DNA from: Tubiluchus corallicola
Lineage: Eukaryota > Priapulida > Priapulimorpha > Priapulimorphida > Tubiluchidae
NCBI GenBank assembly: GCA_030141605.1
Contig: JAQGDQ010000544.1
Location: forward strand, 117,501 to 146,434
DNA: 28,934 nucleotides
Direction of reading: 5' to 3'
Shown: positions 12,701 to 21,700 of the stretch, in pieces
Layout: each line of letters opens with the position of its first letter
How positions within the stretch are numbered: the stretch's first letter is position 1
The notes under the pieces: model-generated
Seen by the model: only the letters and a program-made list of their open reading frames with translations
What the model was told of the DNA's origin: nothing
Databases searched by the model: none
Program-made: the position numbers and the translations under genes

Positions 12701-15669
12701 AACTGATATTTGTTAGAAGCCCGAAGTCCCGCTCTGCACAAATACATTCCCTTATCCAACATACCTAAGAGCTCCATTGAGAATGTCAGTAGATGACATA
12801 GCAGAATGTTAACTTACTGTTTCTTTGGGCCTATTAATGCAAAAAGCCAGAATAGTCATGCCCATAGTCATGTCATTCGGCGATGTAGTCCATGGAATGT
12901 GAACAACAACTTCAAGGTATATATATGTATATATGTATGTAGCAAAAAGTTATGTCTTCTGAGGGTCTCAGCAGTAAGTAAATCGACTAAGCGAGTTGCC
13001 CAGAGCCGTTTGTCCGTCAGAAATGGCGAATTCATGTTACTGTGAACGTTTTACATGTTTTCATCATAATTTTGCTTTTGTGTTGCAGTAACTATTGGTG
13101 AAGACCACATGCCAAGCAGTACTGATTGGGTCATCGCCAATCCAAATGCCGAAATGTTCTACAGGGTTTTATATGACGAGGAAAATTTCAATTTGATACT
13201 AAAACAATTAAACGATAATCACGAGGTAAGTTGAAACAAAATGATGTAAAACAGTTAAGAACGTGAATGAACTTGTTAGACAATATGCACTCCAAAAGTA
13301 GATGATTACCACTAGCAGGACTTTAGCTTCTAGAGAATACTTCTTAATTAGTTTAATTTATTCCACTTGCCAAAATAATACATAAATATTGTGAAAATAC
13401 AAAATACAAATTTAAAAGAAAACAATCATGTAAATAATAAAGTTGATTAATGGATTATTGGGGCTAACCAAAAAGAAAATTTATAAAGTTCGGGCTTAAT
13501 ATGGCAAACAGAAAAAAGTGTAGGTGCAAGAATAAAAGGTGGTTAAAGGGAGGAAAAGGAGTATGACAAGTGAAATGAAATGCAGATGTAGTATAAAGGT
13601 GAAAAAAAAATAAAAAATAAAAAAAAAGGTTTTCATGAGAATGACATAAAAATGTATTAAATATAAATAAATCAGCAAGGCAAACACAATCGCAAATGGT
13701 GAGAGGAATCAGATTATGTCCACCCACCTACAAAGTTTCTTTTACTTCTTCTTCTTCTTATGGAGAATAGTCCATTCTTGTTCCTCTGTGAGTGCAATAT
13801 GAAACATTGCAGGTTATAAATATTTGGATTGTGGTCCATAATAAAGAGTTTGAGGCTTTTTTATAAATACTATTTCCTGACTTTATATGATTAGGGAGAT
13901 CATTATAAAAGCTCCAAATTAATGACCAGTAAATGAGCTATCTCGCTAATTATGGACTTACTTGGTCTCACTGTCGTACAATTTGTAAGTTACTCTATAA
14001 AATGTCAGTTACTCACCCAGAAATTTCTGTCATCTCTTGATAAGTGGTAAAAGATTGCAACCAGTTTTACACAACGTAATACTTGGATGTCTTGATGCAG
14101 TGCTTGTCGACCTCTGGTCAGTGATTTAAGCTTAAAATCACGAAAAGTATGCGAGCTAGTATTGTGCAGCTTGTAATACCAGTCTGGCAAACGTCTATGC
14201 CAACGTCATCAGTGACTTCAAGCAGTTTTTAAGATCAGCGGTTTCAACTATTTCAAAATTACGAGGCAATTCAAAATTATCTATAAACTGCACTGGAATG
14301 CACTTGAAAGGTATAAACAGTTTGGCGACTAACTTTGTGCACCACATAATACCAAATCGATTGATTTGGTGACATCGGGTGAGTATTGAATGTCAAAGGT
14401 CTAAAGAATTCCAAACTGAAAACAAATGAACCAGCAGTATGACAACTTATCGTTCTATGTAGTGAAATGAATTGGTAAAATAGGCAGTAATTTTGAAATA
14501 ACGGGTTGTTCGACGTTGAATAGCTTAATACCTTTAGTAGCTCTGTGAAAGGAGAGAGACCTGTTATGGGCAGTGAATGACATTTTCAAAACGAATGTGA
14601 GAACTGAAACTGTATGTACACGAATGGACATTTCTTATCATCATATATAGAAAATGACGCAAATATGTGTAAGGAACAACATTATAAAACACACTATTGC
14701 TTACCTTTTTCTTTCTTTAGGTTATAGATGTTCGAAACAGGGCAATGTTGATTGATGATTACTTCACCTTAGCCAGGTAATATTATACATTTTCTGTCTT
14801 ATTCTCCTTTAAAGGTTATAAATAGGTACTTGTTTGATGTATCAACAGGTAATAAGTGAAAGCTGTTGTATGTTGTATTTTAGTGCAACTTTGACAGATA
14901 CCGTGACGGCAATGAAAACACTAGAATATCTTAACAATGAAGAAGAATACATACCTTGGAAAACAGCTCTTAATTCACTCGACTATATTGATCTAATGTT
15001 CAGTAGAAAAGGAGAATATGGATTGTACCAAGTAAGTCCATGCAGTAGACAAGTATTTGACAGTTTAGTGATAACGTTATTACAATAGTAGTTCTTAGTC
15101 CTTCAAAAACGCATTTTTAAGGCATTTTTAATTCATTACAGCAGTAATCACTGTATTTCTCAATTTCTTGTATCAGAATGAATTGAACTGAATTAAAACT
15201 TAATTTTCTCCGCTCTATAAAACGTGCATTGTACAATAACCACATCCAGTTTGCAAGGGTGCAGTAGTTAAATAGTATACAGGTAAATAGGGCCTAATTT
15301 CTGATAATAAGTGCAAAGGAGAGAGGATAGCGAGCCGACATTGATTTAACCTGCTTGATTTCCTAACTTATTGAGTTATCGGTCAGATGAAAGTTTAAAA
15401 GCAGTGAGCTTTAGATTTTGTTGTAAACCTCCAATGCCTGGAATTGGTACTTTGCTAAAATTATAATTTTCTAAATTAGCAAATTATAATGTAGATGAAA
15501 GTTTAAAGGCAGTAAGATTTAGATTTTCTTGCAAAGCTACACGCAGTGGTTGCAGTGGCTGTAGGAGACAGATTTACCACAATTAAGCTCTTCTGTCTTT
15601 GACTGGAAACTGAGGGCAGATATTAAATTTGTTAGAAACTTATGCTTTTAGATGCGGTTGTTTTTGTTT

Positions 15670-15730
<61 letters not shown>

Positions 15731-18700
15731 GGTTCGCAAAAGTTTTGCAGGAGCGATATAATATACATTAAAATATGCTTATCTGAACTACAATTGAAAT
15801 TTAAATGTTCTGATCTCTAAAAGGGAAAATGTATTAAATAAGAAATTTTGGGTATATGCTTTGTAATTATTTATTGTATTAATGATTATATATTTCCATT
15901 GTTTTTAGTCGTTTATGAGAAAACAGATAGAATATCTATACAGTATTTATGGATGGGGAGCAACACCTGATAACAGCGAACAATTAGAAATGTAAGCAAA
16001 AAAACTTTACAGCAAATTAATCCTACGTCTGGTTGTGTTTTGTTTCTCTCGGAAGGCTCGTAGAGAAAACCAGAAAACACGTCGTCAAATTAAACTAGTA
16101 TATTATACGAGAATTCTATAACACAAAAGTATGAAGGAACGCGAAATGTTTACAGTAAATGTGATAATCTGGAAACGTGAAAACGAGAAAGCGTATCTGA
16201 GAATACGAGGATACAAGAGAATAAACTCTAGCGGCCAGCTCCGCCTTATATATCAGTGCAAAGGAACAATCTAGAAATAGAAAGTTCTCAAAACTTCTAC
16301 AAGGTAAGAAGATTGTTCTACTATACTGTAGAACATTCTACAATATTCTATTTAATTCTAGTGGATCTCCACAACAATTTACTTCTAAAGTTCTCTTACC
16401 TAGAAGAATTCACACATCCACATAGTTCTGAAATTAACGATGCTTAAGCTATAATTTTTTCAGAATTAGGTAATATAAAATGTATCAATGAAATAAATGT
16501 GAGGGATAGTATAATTACATAGCACTGGCGCTAGCGACGAAAACAGACCAGACAGAATACAATAATTGAATTTGCGCAGGAATTAGGGCAAATTACGAAA
16601 AGACTGTCACTTTTTCTTTGACTTTCAAAGCTGGACGCTAGTTTTGTAAGTTATAAAATGATTCTGGTTCGTTTACGTAATTCAAGCATAGGCCGTCCGT
16701 TTGTGCATTTTGCTCCTCTAAAGAATTTATTACGTATTTTTTATAGATATCTAAAAATAGCAGCTACAGAAACCGCATGCAACGCTGGAATGAGAGACTG
16801 TATTGATGGTGCAACTGAGGAATATCATCAGTGGATGGAAGATGAGGCTGAAAACCCGTAAGATAAACGAATTAAAATTTTCATGTATAAGCAGAATATT
16901 TTTAAATGGAGCTTGCTTGTGCCTGAATGGAAGAAATTAGATTAAATAAATCTTACATAGCTAGGTTCGTGAAATTTTCAGGATTGGCCTGCTCCAAAAC
17001 ACTTTGCTTGCACTCTGCGATGTTTTTTGAGTATGTTGGCACTTAAACCGCGAGTTTGAATGATTGCTCTAAATTGAATTTGTTCACATACCAAACCTGT
17101 AGGTTCCCTAGTTAGCTGTGCAGTTTACTCTGTGAATTAGTATATTATCTAAAGAAGACTTTTACAAGTATGGATATATTATCTAAGGAAGTCTTTTACG
17201 AGTATTAGTATATTATCTAAAGAAGTCTTTTACAAGTCGTCGTCGTCGTCGTCGTCGTCGGCTTTCACTCGTTTCCGAGTATTGTCCTTTCGGTCAAAGT
17301 TACTAGCTGTGGTGGGCACGTTGGTGGCTTAACAGCCCGATCCTTGCTCGAAACATTCTGGTGCATTTGTCACATTGGATGGTGGGAGTTACCTGAGATT
17401 GACGGGCCTTCTCTTTCCTTCGTTGACGTTTGGCTTCAATTGCTGCTCGTCTGGTTGTTTCAAAATGCTCAGTCCCTTCCTGGATGACTCTTCTCCACTT
17501 TGTTCGCTGCGGCGCTGTCTGTTCCCAGGTTTCTGGATCGATCCTTGCTGATTGCAGGGTTTCTTTTAGTTGGTCCTTGTAGCGGCGCCTAGGGCGGCCC
17601 AGGGGGCGTTTTCCAGTGCTCAGCCTTTTACAAGTATTAGTATATTATCCAAGGAAGACTTTAACAAGTATTAGTATATTATCCAAGGAAGACTTCTACC
17701 TGTAATAGCATAATTGTCTAAGTCAGTTTTTCCCGATTAGTACATTGTTTAAAGAAATCTTTACCTGTTGCTGTTAAGGAAAGCTTATAAGGTTGGAATT
17801 TCGCTATTTGATTACTTGTATGTACCTATACGGAGTCTCACTGACTGTTATAATGCCTTAGTTTCTACTAAATACATTAGTACAACCATACCATAATAAA
17901 TCTTTAAACAAGTTCTGTGTGTATTACAGTACAGACATTTTAATTTAAGACTAAACTCGTAAGATATCATTAGCCATTTGTTATGTAATTTACATTGCTT
18001 TTGCTAATTATTGCGAGAAGGAATACTACTAATGCCATGTTACTATTTCCGCTAATTCTGCCTGCACAACTACCCAATTACGCCATGTATAATGATAATA
18101 TTTGCATTTTAGCATTTCAGTCAACTACAGAGATGTAGTTTATTGCACAGCAATTAATGCAGGAGATGCTGATGAATGGGAGTTTGCATGGAAGATGTAC
18201 AAAGATGAGGATTGGTCCTCTGAGAGATATCGTCTTCTCCGTGGAATGGGATGCAGTTCAGAGCCATGGATTATTAACAGGTGAGTATGTTAACCAGTGT
18301 AGTTTGGATGACATTGCGTGTCATCCAAAAATTAAATTATTTATCAATATTTTATATACTTTTTTAGATACCTAGAATATACAATGTCGAATAATTATGT
18401 ATCGCGGCATGAAGCATATCAAATCCTGTATTATCTACTTTTTCAGATATCTGGAATATGCAATGTCAGATGATTACGTACCGCAGCATGAAGCATATCG
18501 AATCCTGTATTATACAGCTAATAATCATTTGGGTAGATACCTTGTGTGGGATTTTCTACGTGCAAATTATGACAATATAAAAGACAGGTATGTGGCATAT
18601 GTAGACAGGTATGTAAAAAAGCCATTAAGTGGACTTGACTTTTCGTTCAATAGAGATATTTAGGCAAATAAATTTTAAAAAATGTGCGCCATGTGCATTT

Positions 18701-21700
18701 TGATCGTGGAGTGTTAAACCCATGATACGCCGAAGCGTCCAGCATCTGAAAACAAGTAAGAACGTATATATTGTCAATGGGAGATGAAATCAAAAATTCT
18801 GGCAGCGGATGCTGGGATCCCTTCCAATTTTTTGAGCATCTGGTATTCGCTGTCTAGGTGGCTGTTTCTCACCCAGGTAATGATGACTGAACCTACAAAT
18901 TATTATACGAATAATTTTGAAAAAAATGTAAAAAAAATCTGTGGAAAATAAACTTGATATCGTCAATAGTTTGTTTTTCGGAGAACACTAGATTGGACGC
19001 CATACGCTTTAATGCTACAGTAACACAGCAAGCATTTCAATATTGTAAACTCATTAATCTGTTCTACTAATGTAAATGCTCTGGGTAGCCTGCTTGCCTG
19101 TTTGCATCTGTATCTTGTGAACGTACGTCGCTTTGTAAAGAGTAGCTTCCTGTGAACGCCCTCTAGACGTGAGATTATACTACTTAAAGGAAAACTGGAT
19201 GATTGTGTAAACATTAGTTCAGAATAAAGAATGCTCTAAAATACTGAAAACTACAATAGCTTCTTTTAAATCAAAGCTTAGATTAAATAATAATTACATC
19301 GGATGCTCAAATTTCGTTAAACTTTTAAAGCTACGCGCGGCTCAGTGAATCTACTAAGATTGGCAGCGGCGCCTTTTGGCCACATTCGCGTGGCCGACAA
19401 TTAGAAGGTGGTACCTTGATAAGCATGATCATGAACTGCAGTGTTAGTTTCTGACATCATGTGATGTAAAACCCATTTTTCGTGACATCAAGCAGTACCG
19501 TAACGCTTATGCAAATGTGCTTGAAGCTCAAGGGAAGACGCCTGCCATACACAAACTGTGATTAGTTTCTGACGTAAGCAATAGCTGTGTTCGGTTGCCG
19601 TTAATTAACTTTCTAAGCTAATTATTCAATTATAAGAAACAATTGTTAACTTAACTATTATAAGCAAAAAAATGTATATTCTGGACAGTAACTTAAAATG
19701 AGATTGAGTCAAAACAATCGTCCGGTCTTCCTTTAAGAGTTAGGAGTCACTGACCCTACCACCCGAAGTATGCTAGAAGCTGGTATTCTAGCCAGTCAAT
19801 TAGGATGTGTCTTATATTGCTGTGTGTGGAAATTGTAATTGTATATTTTAGGTGCTGCCATCTATGAACTAATCCCTTTACATTTTACTAGCTAAACTCA
19901 CCCCTAGTATAATTGTACGGTCCAGTGAATGCATATTCACTGGATCTCTCCCTATTTTACAGTAATGGTTTTTGTGAAGCCAAGTTTGCATAATCACCTA
20001 TGCCTATATATACTGACTGGATTTACTTTCTAGTCACTGTCTAACTCACACTTTCAGTGCAGTGCAGCAGTCGTGCTACTCAAGTTACTCTCTGTCTAAC
20101 TCTCAGTGTTCAGTGCAGGACAATCTCATTATCAGTGTCCAGTGCTTGTGTGTATGTGGTTAATAAACACTTTCCAGTTTGTGCAAATATGTAGTATAGT
20201 GTTTTATTCTTGTTCTACAAAGTGAGTGATCTACCACTTCAAACATCACTTTCACACTGTGCCTAAAGGCCGATCAACAGCAAGTTAGAAGTAGTGCCCA
20301 TCTCCATGATGACAGCTTGCTATGTGTTGCTAATGATAGATGCTGTTAGATGTGTGGCATCCGTTAACCAATTTTAGCCCTATAATTGGGGTATATAAGG
20401 AGCAGTATTATCAGCTGTCAGTTTGTAGACTCAAGTGCTTTGCTATAGATTCTGCACCAGACGTTTTTCTGCCCTCTTAGATTTGTTGTGTATGTTCTTC
20501 AGCGTACTTTATGTTCAATATACTATACGATCACATATGCTAAAAAGACTTTGAGTTTTATACTTCATCACGTTGTGAAACAACTACAAAACATCGTTCA
20601 TTATTACTGATAATGAATCACGAAACAACATCATTATTACTTTATCTTACTGGAAGACGCTGGTCAAACATTGGACGCTTTGGTGTATCACAACTTGCAG
20701 GCCTATTGGCTACGAAACTATGCCTAAATCATTAAACTTGAGTTCATTTTTGTTTGCCATGAAAACTCTGTAGTAATAGATTTAGATTTTACACGTAAAC
20801 ATCTTGGCTGTATCAATAGTATGTAAACCTGCCTCTGTTTTGACAAACCTACGCCTAGAGAGCACATAACAAACTTCATTAGTTATTATTCTTACTAGGT
20901 TGAACAATGAATTCAGATTCAGCGATGTAGTGAGAGCGGTAACTGATGCATTTAACACACAGTTTGAACTGGAAGAGGTAAGTGTCTAATATAAAGTGAT
21001 ATTGATATCATTTTAGTTGTAACTTGGGGAAACCCGATTAGCTAGCTGTCATTGCGGAGACGTTAGAAAATTGATGGGTTTTGGTTGGAATGCCGAACTT
21101 GTTAAGTTGCTACACCTAAATATGGTGTGACACATTGCGTATAGATCTAGTGTGCATCCCTTGGTTTAGCAAAAGGAACAGCCCTGCCAGTTCGAGGACA
21201 GAACAGATGTATATATTCTGTCAACTATATATAGCTCTGTACCTGAAACGTCTAATAAAATTAATAAAATGTAAGAAATGTAAGAAATGTAATAAAGTTG
21301 GTTACGAATTCACGAACCACCATAAGCAGCAACAAGCAAACAACGTAAATATTTTGAAACAGCAACACGCACCAACCCAACTTTTGCATTTTAATAAAAA
21401 CCAATATTTTACCCCAACGAGGCAAGATGCATAGTCGAGTGGTCACGGTGATGAGCTTGGAGACCGAACTTAAAAAACAAAAGCTAAATGGCAAGGCTGG
21501 TTTTAGTGTCATTCTGTGCATTTCATTCGCCATATTGAATCCCGGTTTGTGGCTGTTTGCCTTCTTCGGAGAGGCTGAATTCACCCTCCAATAACACACC
21601 GTGTGTTTCCGATACATAAAAGTTAAAGGTAATTACCGTAAAGGATGCAGTGTGACTTGTCCGCAAGTCCGACGAGGTCGTCTACCGCCCATGCCTCCAA

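Larger units (their letters stand above)
16858..18112 (+). other. Intron 18
   Basis: Contains a 34-bp minisatellite (17137-17704) split by a LINE 3' fragment (17238-17624). The rest is AT-rich and featureless to me. Confidence 0.85.
18588..20898 (+). other. Intron 20
   Basis: Holds the alternative donor at 18608/18609, a Cys/Lys-rich minus-strand open frame without a domain (18963-19214), and two LTR-like blocks (19914-20219 and 20344-20535). Nothing else recognised. Confidence 0.75.

Noticed and set aside
13464-13727. Phe/His-rich minus-strand open frame
   Set aside because: Low complexity and no motif. At most it is part of the decayed LINE next to it.
18368-18446. Upstream exon 20 copy as a mutually exclusive exon
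   Set aside because: It has no plausible donor and its 79-base length breaks the frame when read through to the downstream copy.
18963-19214. 83-codon minus-strand open frame in intron 20
   Set aside because: No domain or splice context recognised. A vague resemblance to the minus-strand frame at 23703-23927 is too weak to claim homology.
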